Assembly (NCBI GenBank): GCA_033032865.1
Contig: JAWHQI010000524.1
Coordinates: 558,001 to 622,000, forward strand
Length of the DNA: 64,000 nucleotides
Source of the DNA: Dactylorhiza incarnata
Taxonomy: Eukaryota > Streptophyta > Magnoliopsida > Asparagales > Orchidaceae
Direction of reading: 5' to 3'
Position 1 is the first letter of the stretch; every line of letters begins with the position of its first letter. The position numbers and the translations under genes were made by a program. This document shows positions 1 through 12,513 of the stretch, piece by piece. The notes below the pieces were generated by a model. The model saw nothing but the letters and a program-made list of their open reading frames with translations. It ran no database searches and was not told the origin of the DNA.

Positions 1-203
1 TAAAGAACAACAAAAACAAGCCGCACGACTTACAGAGCAATTCACAGACGTCAATATATTCCAAGGAAGAAAATATAAGTATTCAAATAATAGACTGCAC
101 GGTCTACAGAGCAAATCAGACATCATAAAATTGAGTTCAATGTTTTAAGGTTGTCCAAAGGACCGAATAAAATAATATTACAAACATTGTCTAAAATCGC
201 TCA

Positions 204-794
204 TTACTGGCGGGCATCATTCGGAGCATCCTCTCGGTGAAGTCGCGTGACATGATCGCCGACTTGAAGAACAGTACCATGCATCTGATTGATACTATGA
301 TGAAGGTGGTTAATAATGATGTGAAGCCGCGCGGCATCTCGCTCTACTCGCGCGGCCGGAATCATGCGAGCAGGCAAGGCCGTTGTTGCCTCACTTACAT
401 TAGCAGCAAAATCAGCCATCCCGATCGCTGGAAGAGCTGAACTCATACCAACAGCCAGGCGGTTTGACCTACGTCGTCCTTCATCAGTCGTATTAAAAGG
501 TCGCCGGCTTCCGCCGATTTCCCTTGTCAGATGGAGGTATGTATCCCTATAATATGCGCAGTCGTCCTCGAGCTTGCGGATCTCCTTCTTCCCTTTGTCA
601 AGCCGAGCGGTCAAAGCAGCGACCTGGTCCTGCTGCATCTTCTCCTTCTCATGTCTCTCTTTCCTCTCAGCCTCTAGCACAACCCGCATTGCGGTTTTTT
701 CATCCTGGGCGGCCTTCTCCCGCTCCTCGATGTCTTTCACTTGGTGCTTGAGGATCTCAAAGTTGCCTTGAAGAGCAGCTAGCTCCTCTTCCAT
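204..794 (-). CDS. Antisense ORF of a Tat-like element, coiled-coil part
   Basis: 196 codons. Residues 1-85 are rich in Glu, Lys, Arg and Gln with heptad-like spacing, so a coiled coil is expected. The rest is a basic linker with several RRS/RRP clusters, ending in a His-rich helix. No catalytic motif was seen. It lies in a different frame from the upstream antisense block (1162-2250). A splice acceptor-like TACTGCAG on the minus strand at about 890-897 could join them in a different reading, or a frameshift separates them. Long plant proteins in gypsy elements with a charged middle and C-terminal coiled coil (Transposase_28-like, annotated as putative gypsy-type transposon) look similar. That assignment is inference from composition only. 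Function unknown. Confidence 0.4.
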   Translation of the reverse strand: MEEELAALQGNFEILKHQVKDIEEREKAAQDEKTAMRVVLEAERKERHEKEKMQQDQVAALTARLDKGKKEIRKLEDDCAYYRDTYLHLTREIGGSRRPFNTTDEGRRRSNRLAVGMSSALPAIGMADFAANVSEATTALPARMIPAARVERDAARLHIIINHLHHSINQMHGTVLQVGDHVTRLHREDAPNDARQ

Positions 795-1161
795 CCCGGT
801 ATCCGGGTTTTATAAAGAGCTTGGAAGGGATAAAGTTAATGGAGGAAGGCAAGCCACCAAGTCGCCTGGCTTTGCAGCGGGCTCTTGGTCATCTGCAGTA
901 AAAAAGACACGGTCAGAAAGATTGGGCGCATATAACTTTATACAAAAGGGGCATTACTGAATGAAGACCACTCATTCCGAATTCTCCTTGCTTACTAGCC
1001 GGAGTGGTGGGGCTAAAGTTTGGATTGACATATCGCCTCGCTTGCTCAGGATCCATCCTTCGGCGCTGCTCTCTCCACGACCTCTCATTCTGCCTCCGCT
1101 TGGCAGCAGAAAATTGAGCAGCGGAGGGAAAGAAGCTTGGTGGCGGGTTCAGTGTAAAGTC

Positions 1162-2250
1162 TTACGGCTTTTTTCGAGACCGCGTTTTGAAAAAACGGAC
1201 AGGGCGGTAACCCGCGACTTCTTTACCTTGTGCAAGAAGATTGAGTGGCAGCGGCGGCTTGTCCAAAAGCTCTCTCGTCCTCTCCGCTTTCGCTTTCATG
1301 ATCCGCATCCCGGCCATCACAGGGTCCTCAGGAGCCAGTGCGTCCTTCTCAATCCTGGTCGCGTCCTCGCCGGGGCGGTCAACCGCATTCAAGTCGGCAG
1401 GAGTGTCAAGTAGTTCGTCCTGCTTCTTAAGAGTGTCAAAATCCTTGATGATATCACTCACAGTCATGTTATGAGCAGAGGTAGAAACCTAGTCGCCCGG
1501 CTTGGGGGAAGGGGTTACCAGTCCCTCAGAGACTTCTCTTTCATGCGCCTTGTTTTGAAAGCTGCCCGCTCCCGGTTTCCTTGAGGCCGCTCTATTCTTG
1601 GCCTTCAAACTCTTGGCTTTTTTCAAGATCCTTTCTGTGGTCGTCTCAGCCCTCTTCCTCTTCTTATCCGACTCCTGGTCGGCTTGTTGCGAACGGATAG
1701 GACTGTCCTCGACATCTACCAACAGCATCGAGCTTTGCTGTTCGGTCAGCTTGGGAGAGTCAACCGCCTCCCCTCCATCATCAATCCTTAGGTGAAATAC
1801 CCCGGAAGGAGTAGACTCCATATTGAAAGAACTGCCGCCGTCAATCTTCGAAAGAATGACTTCAGAATTCGTCTTGTCCAAAAGGGCGGGCGGATCGATC
1901 GCCTTGTTAGAAGGAGCAGGCGAATTAGCTAGGGGCGGGTTGGAACAACCCGCTTCACCTTTGGTCAATAAATCGTCTGCTAGCACAAGGGGCAGGTCGG
2001 CCGGCTTGCCCGCAGAAGCGATAGTAACGGTCAGGTCAGCTTTTTCAAGTTGATGAGGCTTCTTCCTCTTCTTCTTCTCCTTCGAGCGATCTCCTTCGCG
2101 ATCTTTACTCTTCTTCTGGCGACCTTCAAACTCAGCCATGAGATTCACCATCTTGATCGGACTGGTTAGCCGGAAGGTTCTGACCGCAAGGGGCGAGTAG
2201 TGAACCGTGATAACGCTGTAATTATGCGGAAAAGGAATCTTCCAGAACAT
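1162..2250 (-). pseudogene. Antisense ORF of a Tat-like element, charged N-terminal part with an in-frame stop
   Basis: Two open blocks (2250-1489 and 1467-1162) share one frame and are separated by a single TAG at 1489-1491, which suggests a once-longer ORF. The product is low-complexity and very hydrophilic: Lys/Arg/Glu runs near residues 43-65 (possible nuclear localisation), Ser/Pro/Asp-rich stretches, and a second basic cluster near residue 197. No enzyme domain was recognised. Its position, antisense and just upstream of an LTR, matches the extra ORF of Tat-lineage gypsy elements. The start at 2250 is the first Met. A later Met, where the Lys-rich block begins, may be the true start. 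Confidence 0.4.
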
Positions 2251-2340
2251 TTTATAACCTACGAGGCAGGGTCGGTGCGGTCTCCGGCTAGAACTAATAT
2301 TTTTGAAATCTCTTCGGGATTTGAAAATATGCGGGGATTA

Positions 2341-3033
2341 TGTTTACCCAGAAGACCGCCTCCGAATAGCACTTCTCGCAGACCGGGCGGTCTGATGAGG
2401 CAAGTCGCCCGGTTCGGATTCAATAAGGTCCATCAGCCCAGCCAGTACAAACCGGGCGGTCTGATAGAATTCAGTCCACCTCCAAGGATTGAAGACTGTC
2501 AAGGCTCAAGTCCAGAAGGCAAGCTGCGGTCTCAGGTCAGAGGCCGCCCGGGTTGAACCATTGCCTTGATCTTTGGTCTCCGGCCAGGACAGATCGGAAG
2601 TTCAAGCCGCCAAGACCGTGCGACTTCTTTCTTTTCTCCTTTCTATATCTCGTCACCTCCTGCCCGATTCTCCTATATCCGGGCAGGCGGTTATTTTATC
2701 CCTGCCCATTCGGGCAGGCCCCCGAGCCTATAAATAGGGGGCGGCGACGTTCCCAAGACACACACACTCGAATCCTGGAGCTCGCTTGTTAGAGCTGCAG
2801 TCTCGAGTTTACTGTCTTGCGACCTGTCTGACCGGCCGGCTTCTCCTTTCCTGGTTCTGTAACCCGCTGTAACTTCTTCATTTGAATCAAAGGAAAGCCC
2901 GTCACAAGAGTGGCATTCGCCGTGACGGGCGAAGTCTGGTCTCGACCGCTGCCAACGGTCTCACTTTCTCTAGTCGAATTGTAACCGACAGCCCGCAGCC
3001 TCCGATTTTTTCGGAGGTGCATTTTCAGATTCA
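2341..3033 (+). repeat. Probable 3' LTR of the Tat-like element
   Basis: The block starts TGTTTACC after a short purine-rich stretch (GCGGGGATTA) and ends near ATTCA. It has a TATA box, GC-rich repeated CGGGCAGG and GGGCGGTC motifs upstream of it, and a pyrimidine-rich leader after it. Its right edge coincides with the point where homology to another element's LTR (24343 onward) begins, which supports an insertion boundary. There is no second copy in the window to confirm the ends. Confidence 0.45.
2729..2736 (+). promoter_or_regulatory. TATA box of the Tat-like LTR
   Basis: TATAAATA in a GC-rich setting, about 390 bp into the LTR. It is followed by G-rich sequence and a CACACACAC tract, typical of an LTR U3/R junction. 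Confidence 0.5.
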
Positions 3034-3035
3034 AC

Positions 3036-3564
3036 GGGGTTGATTCTGTTCGTGGTTCTAATAACTTGTCTTCAGCACAGGTGACAGGTGCTGATAAGAG
3101 ACAACATCCACGTGTGGATGAAGCCACGGAGCAGGCTATGGCAGGTGCAAGTTGTTAAGCCGCATCCCTTTTGTTGTACCCTACCTTATGGCATCTATAT
3201 ATTGGCAATGAATCCTTGATGGACAGGATTTAATGCGGCGGAGATATGGACATTATTCATACAGGTCTTGATTTTAAGCTTTCTGTGATAGTTAATCTTC
3301 CGCTATAATACTACGTCTTCCGCTAAGTGTTATAAAGTGCACTCTTTGATGATGTCTTCCGCTAGAATATTGCTTCCCTCTCTGTTGATGTGTAGTGACT
3401 TTCTCTTAACCCCACTCCTAGGCGTGACATCAGAGTGTTCAAGGAAGGGGTTGGAGAAGTTGGTACCTTCACCCTTCGGGATCGCCTCGGCGTCGTACTA
3501 AAAGGGTGGTGTGCAATAAGATCCCCCGGTCGGACCGCCGATTTGAGAGGGGGGGGGGCTTACA
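3036..3564 (+). repeat. 3' end of the outer element's 5' LTR
   Basis: Direct repeat of 24343-24852 with scattered substitutions. It runs through the shared motif GGTCGGACCGCCGATTT and continues to CTTACA at 3564, the expected CA terminus. The other copy has lost these last ~15 bp. Confidence 0.7.
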
Positions 3565-3566
3565 AA

Positions 3567-3577
3567 TGGATCAGAGC
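3567..3577 (+). other. Primer-binding site, initiator Met-tRNA type, with one base missing
   Basis: TGGATCAGAGC follows the LTR end by two bases. It matches the common plant TGGTATCAGAGC except for one missing T. This fixes the LTR end and the plus orientation. Confidence 0.65.
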
Positions 3578-3892
3578 GCAAACGATCTTTTCAACCAAAA
3601 GTGATCACAGAAACAACTCTTTCTCCACCGGTCGTTATTGCGTGGTTCGGGACGAACCACTGCAGCGAAAGCGGTGGTGGACCTTAAAGGTAAAAGTTGA
3701 TAGCAAACTTAGCGTATATATATAGTTATCCACTCAAATTTGTCAAAGTAAGCGTTAATCATACAATTTTTTTTAATATATAACTCATATTGACGCTTAA
3801 ATGCCTCTACCACATCTGATCTCAAACGATGATTTACCTTGTCCCCATAAAACACTTTCATTAAACCCTGCAAATGACCACTTCAAACTTTG

Positions 3893-4526
3893 AACCCCGG
3901 GTTTAAGCCTCTTTGTTTTATTGGGATTAAATTCTCGTTTTCAAAATTCCATTCGAGGTAAACTAATCAAATGAAATTTTGTGTGCAATGTAAGGATTCT
4001 ATTACTAATTTCAACTCCGGGTTTAAGCCTCTTTGTTTTATTGGAATTAAATTCTCATTTTCAAACTTCCATTTGAGGTAAACTAATCAAATGGAATTTT
4101 GTGTGCAATGTAAGGATTCTATTACTAATTTCAATCCCAGGTTTAAGCCTCTTTGTTTTATTGGGATTAAAATTATCCTTTTCAAAATTTCATTTGAGGT
4201 AAACTAATCAAATGAAATTTTGTGTGTATATAGAGACTTGCTCTGACGATTGCAAATATGAAGTATGCTTTAACTTGATATAACGTTTATCAATTTGACG
4301 ATCTATTTAAAATAGAGTTGTGCAATCGTAGAAGAACTATGAGGTATGTTTCAATCTAACTCAACATCTATCAGTACGATCTCTTTTATTACTTTTACTG
4401 TAAATTGCTTGCGGTGGAAAAGTGGCGGGTCGGTCATACCCGTAGACTGTACGTACCGGTGAGGGAAGTTTGACGACTCTAGGCGACAGGGAGATGTGCA
4501 CCCCGGGAGCTCGGTTGTATCTTATA
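3893..4526 (+). repeat. Internal tandem repeats of the outer element
   Basis: About 2.8 copies of a ~120-bp unit beginning GGTTTAAGCCTCTTTG (near 3898, 4018 and 4138) run to about 4228. Two diverged ~95-bp units with GACGAT and CAATCGTA motifs follow (4240-4400). From about 4430 to 4526 lies a segment, GTGGCGGGTCGGTCAT onward, that recurs in diverged form at 17227-17335 on the far side of the nested element. No ORF. Confidence 0.6.
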
Positions 4527-7500
4527 TGCAACTTATAAGTAGAGGTACTCCAAATATTCATCCAACTGACTCAAGATATTTACTGGAGGTCTATCATGAT
4601 GTTTCAAAACTAAATCCATAGAATCATATTTTTCCTCAACATTTTAGCATTTATTTAAATTTCTCCAACATTTGCTATGTATGAATATGAGCATGAAGTG
4701 TAAGTTATTCTTAGGATATGACTCCCATAAAATTAAGATAAATCTATCATGCCAAAAGATCAGTAAGTAATGAATATCACAAATTTACAGTAAGGAAATG
4801 TCCTATGTTTTTAATATTTATCATCTATCGAAACTTGAAGATTTATGAAGGAACTACCAAGAATACTTATGCCAAAATTAGGGAAAAATTACCAGACCTC
4901 TATTGTGTCCAGAAAAGCTTAATTACAGAGTTTCACAATTTTTGGGAATCATGTCTTCACTGAAATAATTAATCCAAATAATTCCTAATTTGCACATGTT
5001 ATGAAATAGCCTACTGACAACAATTTCCAAAAATTCTATAAAAATTCACAGAGCTTCCTAGTGCTCTGAAATGTCCTATCACCAAGTTGCACATTTTTCT
5101 AGAGAGTTTTGGACCCTTAATTATATTTCTTAAGATTGAGACAAAATAGGTGCCTTGAGGATGAAGTACTAATTAAATCATAAAATAAATTATACAAAAA
5201 TTACCAGGGGTCTAAGGTATGATTAAAAAGGCACCACCAAGATTTCATCTTCATCCAAGATCAGTTGTGCATGTAAATATCTCTTAAAAGAAGTTTACCT
5301 AAAGGGGTTATGACCTAATTTAGGGGGAATAAATTCTCCTAAAATTCTATCAAAATTCCCTAGTGCATAAATACATCCCATGAACATGTCTCCTAAGTTC
5401 CATAGCCATTCTATAGCTTTTGACCACATGTCCTTCACAAAGCTCTATATGCACCCCAAGGGGTAAGACTAGGGTTCTAAGGCATGCCCACCTCCACACC
5501 ATCCCAAACCACTCATGAGGGTGTTTTGAGTGACCCTAAACCAGTGGCCAAGGTTTCAACTCATGGTGATGAGTTCTGACCACCATACCCCAAAATAAAC
5601 ACCATGCCCTAACTTTGACCCAATAAGACCCAACCTGGGTTAACTAATTTCCAAACTAAATCAATCCCAATTGGGCTGAGATTTTTACCAGGGTCGGGTG
5701 ATAACCCTAAGAAGTACCCACCAAAATTTGGAGGGCATTGGAGGTCATTTGAGCCAATAATTAATTAATATTTAATTTATGAAATTATTACAAAAACCTT
5801 AGAAAAAGCTTCTCCTAAAATTCCCATCTTTGGGTATGATGTGTGGGTAGGTGTAAATAGCCTATGTTCAAAAATTTCAAGGCAGTACCATTTACCAATC
5901 AAAATATATTCATGAATTTATGACTTTCCTACCCTAAGGACCATTCCTAGAAAAATGACTCCACAGTGAGCTATAGTGCCCCTATTGACCTGAAACAAAT
6001 TTTTCACTTAAACTAGACACCAAGGGCTACAACATTCATGTTGGGCACTTTTTCATTTGAGGGGTTCTAGTATTTCTAATAATTAAAATAAAATATAAGT
6101 CCGCGTTCAACGAAATCTGATCTGCGTTCGACGAAATCCGACCTGCGTTCAACGAACGTCGTGCTTCAGTTCGACGAAATCAAGTCTCCAGTCAGTTCAG
6201 CAGATCACCTCTCAGTTTGACGAACTCCAGAATTAGTTCGACGAACTCCAGATTCAGTTCGACGAATTAATTCAGTTCGACGAATTAATTCAGTTCGGCG
6301 AATTAATTCCGTTCGACGAACTATGGGTTCAGTTCGACGAACTCAACTATCAGTTTGGTGAATTAATTCCATTCGACGAACTCCGGGTTCAGTTCGACGA
6401 ACTCAACTATCAGTTCGGTGAATTAATTCCCTTCGACGAACTCTGGGTTCAGTTCGACGAACTCAACTATCAGTTCGACGAACTCCAGAGTGTGTTCGAC
6501 GAATGAATTCCGTTCGACGAACTCCGGATTCAGTTCGACAAACTCAACTATCAGTTCGACGAACTCAACCTACAGCTCGACGAATTTCTTCTACTAAGAT
6601 CTACAAATCCGACGGCTCAGTATTTTTAGTAAACTAAACTATGCACAGCAAAAAATGTGACAGAAATATATATATATATATATATCATAACATTTAATAT
6701 AAAGATCTTGCACAGATCTTGAAGCAGAACGGACGACATTCGCTTGTCTTCTTCCTCTGGCCAAAGTCCAGGATTAATCGCACCTGGAGCTCCTTCATCC
6801 TTGTTTTACCGGCCACCTAAGCGCCTCCCCGGCCGACCAATGCCACCACCACCTTCGTTTAGGTGGTGGTTGGCCGGCCGGAGGTGGCCGGAATAGGAGT
6901 ATGGAGGTGGGATTAAAGCTCCAAAAATGGAGCTCTTGGTACCCGATTAGGGACCAATTGGCCCCAATCCTTGCAGGCAACCTGATGGGATCTATCCACA
7001 GAGAGAGAGGAGAAGAACCAGACCTATGTGGAGCCTTGAAGCTTGTCGATTGGGTGGTCCTCCATGGCCGGCCTCAAGCTTTTGGGTGCCATATCAACTC
7101 CTGTCTTGGGGGCTCGAATTCTTCAGGTAAGGTGGGGAAACTCCTCCTCTCCATCCACTGAAGGAGTTATATGGGTTAATTGGGGAGGGGGAAGAGTGTA
7201 ACTCCAAATTGCCATGAATGGCCATTAATGGCCATTTTCGACCAAGTGAAAACTCCTCAAATTCCCCCCTCTATGTGGCCGGGAATGGCCATTAAACTAC
7301 TCCAAATTGATTGGGGAAACTGAATGGAGACATTAGAGGAGGAAATGGTGGCTATTAATCTCCCTAAGCCATGAATGCCATTAATCCCTCTATTTCTTTC
7401 TCCTCCATTCTTGGAGAAAATGAGATTTCTCTCTCCTAATCACCATTTACAGAGATTGAGTAATAAATTCTGGTATTCATCAGTCTCCTAAGCTAATGGG

Positions 7501-7862
7501 CTACTCCAATTAGGCCTAGCCCAAGTGGATTGGGCTTGATTAAGTCAAATAGGTCATTTTGACCCAAATTTAGTGTGGAGTTGACTTTGGTCAATTTGAC
7601 CATTTGGGTTGGCCTCAATGGGTCCTTGGTGCTCTAAGGGGACCCCTAAAGGGTTAGGTATGCTATGGTGGGGTCAAAGGGTCAAGGTGAGGCCCTTAAG
7701 TTCAACCCTATGCTTGTTAACTGGAAATTGCTATTTGCAGACCACTGTGGTTTTCCTCCTTCTTGCCTAAATTCACATGGTCTTTTGTGCTTCCTAGGGT
7801 TTTGTCATGACCTAGTCATGACAAAATCACTCTAGGGGTCTGGTTGTTTGGGGGATGTTACA
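4527..7862 (-). repeat. 3' LTR of the minus-strand element
   Basis: Matches 10439-17187 almost continuously, interrupted there by a later insert. It contains an AT-rich half (4530-6080), a CAGTTCGACGAA array (6100-6586), a (TA)n tract near 6669-6690, and a GC-rich half with CCGGCC runs (6790-7100). ORFs inside (for example 6901-7161) are equally present in the other copy and look non-coding. Confidence 0.7.
6100..6586. repeat. TTCGACGAA short tandem array in the LTR
   Basis: About 25 copies of the palindrome-like core TTCGACGAA, spaced mostly 20-28 bp apart with CAG, AACTCAACTATCAG or AATTAATTC between them. The same array is at 12003-12513 with small copy differences. Confidence 0.8.
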
Positions 7863-10438
7863 AATCACAATAAACAAAAAAAATATTTTCGTCCTCGAAA
7901 TTCAGGCTAGGCTCGCGGGGTTTTCACTGAGAGTGGCTAAACGTAACATCCCCTAAGAATTGAAGTTATTTCTGACTCGAAGAGCACCGACTATCTCTAC
8001 CACACCAGTTCTAGTGGCTCTCAGGTGAATCAATCGATCAGAGGCTACCGGGCCATCTATAGTAAAAATTTGCTGCTCCGACCGTATTAGAGCTCTCCTA
8101 AAGGAGGAGACATGGAAGACGTCGTGCAATCCCGCTAACTCCAGTGGCAACTCCAGTCTATAAGACAACGGGCTGATGCACTCCAGGATCCTGTAGAGCC
8201 CCATCTATCTCACACTGAGCTTCTTCCGCCTGTGAACCCGCAAGACTCCCTACATCGGACATATCTTCCAGAACACCAGGTCTCCAACCTGGAACTCTAC
8301 TTGACGATACCACGCATCGTAATACCTGACCTGGAAGCTCTGGTCCCCAACATCTTAACTCAAATCAATCGCACCTGGGTATCTATGTCCTCCATAAATT
8401 CCGAGCCGAGTGCATGGGATCCTCATTCTGGATCCAAGATAGTGGAGTCATGTGCCTCCGTCCCTCTGAGGGTGGAAATCTGTGCTGAACGTTAACCAAG
8501 AGCCGAGATAAGCCTAGACTGATCTCCACTCTTTGGACATAAACTGTTCATCCCGATCCGACAAGATCGTCCTGGTCACACCACGATAACCGTCAAACTG
8601 CTCAACAAATCCCATCAAACACCAACGAGAGCGTCCTTCCAGCCCAGGGTGACCCCTTTTTTTTTCTTTTGAAAACCCGGGTCTTATGCCCAGAACCGCC
8701 GCTTTGCGGTGACACCATCACTCTGGAAGGTCGCCACTACAAAACGCCGATCCTGCCGGCCATATCGATCACAGAAGAAGAAAAGTATAAATGAACAAAT
8801 AGAAGTTCAAGTCCACAAATCACATGCTATATATATAAATATCCACATGGTATAACCAAAATAACAAAGTTACAATAATAAAGGGCGCATGCCCTGTACA
8901 TCATGTCCTCACTACAAGATCACTCACGGAAGCTAACTACTAATCACTCACTGATCCTGAAACTTGTGCTCCTGTACTAGATTGGCCCGCCTCCGTCTGC
9001 ACCGGCCTCTGGTGCTGCAACATCTCCTCGGTCCCCTAAAATGATATGGTCCATCGATCGTTAGTCAAAAAGACTAAGCCTTATGTTCCCCACCCCACCC
9101 TCAATGGCTCCTAGGCACCGTATGGGAGGATGAAACGGAGGACAGCAAGGGGTATAAAACAAAGCAGATGACGGCCTATTTTGTCTACAGTAAATGGCTA
9201 CAACTACACATGTGTATATAAATAATTGAAGCAGTAATAGAGCATGGAAAAGAGCAAGAAAGAACAATAAGTAAAGATAAATGCATAATATAAACGTAAC
9301 CATTGATTTATAGGAATGCCCATACAAACCTATAGACCAAGGGGTCGTTTAGCAGAGCCTATCGTATAAAGAGTCCCATAACCAATTTATACGATAGGGG
9401 TAGGGGTTGAAATGCAATGTTTATGCCATGACATGCAGAGTTATGCAGTTTATGCTATATTCATACAAGTGTAACTCACACACTTCGACTCTATGCGCAC
9501 AGACCTTTAGTTCCCCCTTTTTGGAGCTAACAAGACTCTCATGATACTCCCGTAGTGGCAAACAGAAGCGGTGGGTTGGGCCTCGCCCACCTCTAGGTTG
9601 GTATTCACACTACCTAACCTAAACCTATCATACGCCTCAACGCAAAACCGCGGAGCATCTACGTACTCTTACTGGCTGGACCACCAGACTTTTATGGCTA
9701 AGTACAAATTCCACACTTGTCGAGTCAACGTATTGACGTCAGTGTGAACGACCGTCCAATACTGAAGCCCCACCACCTTCATGCATATGCAAACATGTTC
9801 TACTATATCCCGAGCCATAAACTCCCCGGGCTAACCTGCCCGTCATCATAATCTTCCGGGCCAACGGCTTGCCGGACCAACCCGTCCGTACCAATAAGCA
9901 TTACTGAGTCACAAGCTCACCGGACTAACTAGTCTGCTGCTTCAACCACGAGCCTAACGCTCGTAAAACCAAACCAACTAACCTACCGTAACCACGGGGT
10001 GTGGGTGTGTGCGTTATTAAGTTAATCTTGTATTTCAACTTATCCCAACATTTTATGGTTTATCTTGGACTTCCCGAGGATTATCCTGTAAGGGGCTCGC
10101 TACGGTACTAGGAACTACAATGGGATGACACCCCAAAGCCCCCTTTCTCAAGACACTTAGTGTTGTTGGTATCTACCCATAAGAACACCCTCCTTGTTAT
10201 TACACTTGGATTACACTAAGTATTTTATGACCCGCTAGGGGAAAGACGATCCTTCGTCAATCCCGAGCACAACTTTACCCTTAACTCACCAAGCACACCC
10301 TCATCACCTAAACTCATTTTGGTGACCTTCAATCTCTTCAACTTAACCATGTACATCAACTACATGCCACTTCCACTTGGTAGGCCCCTAAATATCCAAA
10401 TTTCACATTTTTACTATACGCAGACCAAACTAACTACA
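7863..10438 (-). other. Internal region of the minus-strand element, heavily decayed
   Basis: 7953 to about 8640 is decayed gypsy pol on the minus strand. From 8640 to 10438 no gene is recognised. The stretch holds GCC-rich motifs such as CCGGGCTAACCTGCCCG and CCGGACTAAC (9820-9940) that resemble an LTR or leader rather than coding DNA. Plus-strand ORFs here are short and unsupported. Confidence 0.45.
7953..8204 (-). pseudogene. Gypsy integrase C-terminal fragment
   Basis: 83 codons. Residues 1-38 match the GPF/Y-type end of chromovirus integrase: GLYRILECISPLSYRL followed by LHDVFHVSSFRRA, which is normally a GPF module with VFHVS..K. The rest resembles the region before a chromodomain but is shortened. 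Upstream sequence on this strand is full of stops, and catalytic D, D, E residues are not present in this piece. It sits ~90 bp before the 3' LTR, which fixes the element's orientation. Confidence 0.65.
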
Positions 10439-12002
10439 TGAAGCTTATAAGTAGAGGTACTCCAAATATTCCTGCAACTGACTCAAGATATTTACTGGCG
10501 GTCTATCATGATGTTTCAAAACTAAATCCAGATAATCATATTTTTCCTCAACATTTTAGCATTTATTTAAATTTCTCCAACATTTGCCAAGTATGAATAT
10601 GAGTATGAAGTGTAAGGTATTCTTAGGATATGGCTCCCATAAAATTAAGATAAATCTATCATGCCAAAAGATCAGTAAGTAATGAATATCACAATTTTAC
10701 AGTAAGGAAATGTCCTCTGTTTTTAATATTAATCATCTATCCAAACTTGAAGATTTATGAAGGAACTACCAAGATATGCCAAAATTAGGGAAAATTTACC
10801 AGACCTCTATTGTGTCCAGAAAAGCTTAATTACAGAGTTTCACAATTTATGGGAATCATTTCTTCACTAAAATAATTAATCCAAATAATTCCTAATTTGC
10901 ACACGTTGTGAAGTAGCCTACTGATAACAATTTCCAAAAATTCTATAAAAATTCACAGAGCTTCCTAGTGCTCTGAAATGTCCTATCACCAAGTTGCACA
11001 TTTTTCCATAGAGTTTTGGACCCTTAATTATATTTCTTAAGATTGAGACAAAATAGGTGCCTTGAGGATGAAGTACTAATTAAATCATAAAGTAAATTAT
11101 ACAAAAATTACCAGGGGTCTAAGGTATGATTAAAAAGGCACCACCAAGATTTCATCTTCATCCAAGATCATTTGTGCATGTAAATATCTCTTAAAAGAAG
11201 TTTACCTAAAGATGTTATGACCTAATTTAGGGGGAATAAATTATCCTAAATTCTCTCAAAATTCCCTAGGGCATAAATACATCCCATGAACATATCTCAT
11301 AGATTCCATGGCCATTCTATAGCTTTTGACCACATGTCTTTCACAAAACTCTATATGCACCCCAAGGGGTAAGACTAGGGTTCTAAGGCACGCCCACCTC
11401 CACACCATCCCAAACCACTCATGGGGGTGTTTTGAGTGACCCTAAACCAGTGACCAAGGTTTCAACTCATGGTGATGAGTTCTGACCACCATACCCCAAA
11501 ATAAACACCATGCCCTAACTTTGACCCAATAAGACCCAACTTGGGTTAACCAATTTCCAAACTCAATCAGTCCCAATTGGGCTGAGATTCTTACCAAGGT
11601 TAGGTGATAACCCTAAGAAGTACCCACCAAAATTTGGAGGGCATTGGAGGTCATTTGACCCAATAATTAATTAATATTTAATTTATGAAATTATTACAAA
11701 AATCTTAGAAAAATGTTCTCCTAAAATTCTCATCTTTGGGTATGATGCGTGGGTAGGTGTAAATAGCATATGTTCCAAATTTCAAGGCAGTACCATTTAC
11801 CAATCAAAATATATTCATGAATTTATGATTGTCCTACCCTAGGGACAAGTCCTAGAAAAATGACTCCACAGTAAGCTATAGTGCTCCTATTGACCTGAAA
11901 CAAATTTTCACTTAAACTAGACACCAAGGGCTACAACATTCATGTTAGGCACTTTTTCATTTGAGGGGTTCTAGTATTTCTAATAATTAAAATAAAATAC
12001 CA

Positions 12003-12513
12003 GTCTGCGTTCGACGAAATCCGATTTGCGTTCGACGAAATCCGACCTGCGTTCGACGAACGCCGTGCTTCAGTTCGACGAAATCAATTCTCCAGCCAGT
12101 TCAGCAGATCATCTCTCAGTTCGACGAACTCCAAAATTAGTTCGACGAACTCCAGATTCAGTTCGACGAATTAATTCAGTTCGACGAATTAATTTAGTTC
12201 GACGAATTAATTTAGTTCGACGAATTAATTCCTTTCGACGAACTCTGGGTTCAGTTCGACGAACTCAAGTATCAGTTCGGTGAATTAATTCCATTCGACG
12301 AACTCCGGGTTCAGTTCGACGAACTCAACTATCAGTCGGTGAATTAATTCCGTTCGACGAACTCCGGGTTCAGTTCAACAAACTCAACTATCAGTTCGAC
12401 GAACTCCAGAGTGTGTTCGACGAATGAATTCCGTTCGACGAACTCCGGATTCAGTTCGACGAACTCAACTATCAATTCGACGAACTCAACCTACAACTCG
12501 ATGAATTTCTTCT
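12003..12513. repeat. TTCGACGAA short tandem array, second LTR copy
   Basis: Counterpart of 6100-6586 with the same core and spacers. The plus-strand ORF at 12026-12283 (repeating VRRIN/VRRT) is an artefact of this array. Confidence 0.8.

Larger units (their letters stand above)
1..3033 (+). mobile_element. 3' end of a Tat-like Ty3/gypsy retrotransposon (antisense ORF region plus 3' LTR)
   Basis: Seen: minus-strand coding sequence (204-2250) is followed by a plus-strand LTR-like block with a TATA box (2341-3033). Known: Tat-lineage plant gypsy elements (Grande, Retand and relatives) often carry an extra antisense ORF between pol and the 3' LTR. Inference: this is that part of such an element, and pol would lie left of the window. 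Immediately to its right, at 3036, sequence resumes that matches the middle of the long LTR at 24343 onward, so this element probably inserted into the 5' LTR of the outer chromovirus. No pol was visible to confirm the lineage. Confidence 0.5.

Noticed and set aside
6901..7161. ORF with MGSIHRERGEEPDLCGALKL, repeated at 12774-13091
   Set aside because: Lies in LTR sequence opposite to the element's transcription, has no domain, and persists only because the two LTRs are duplicates.
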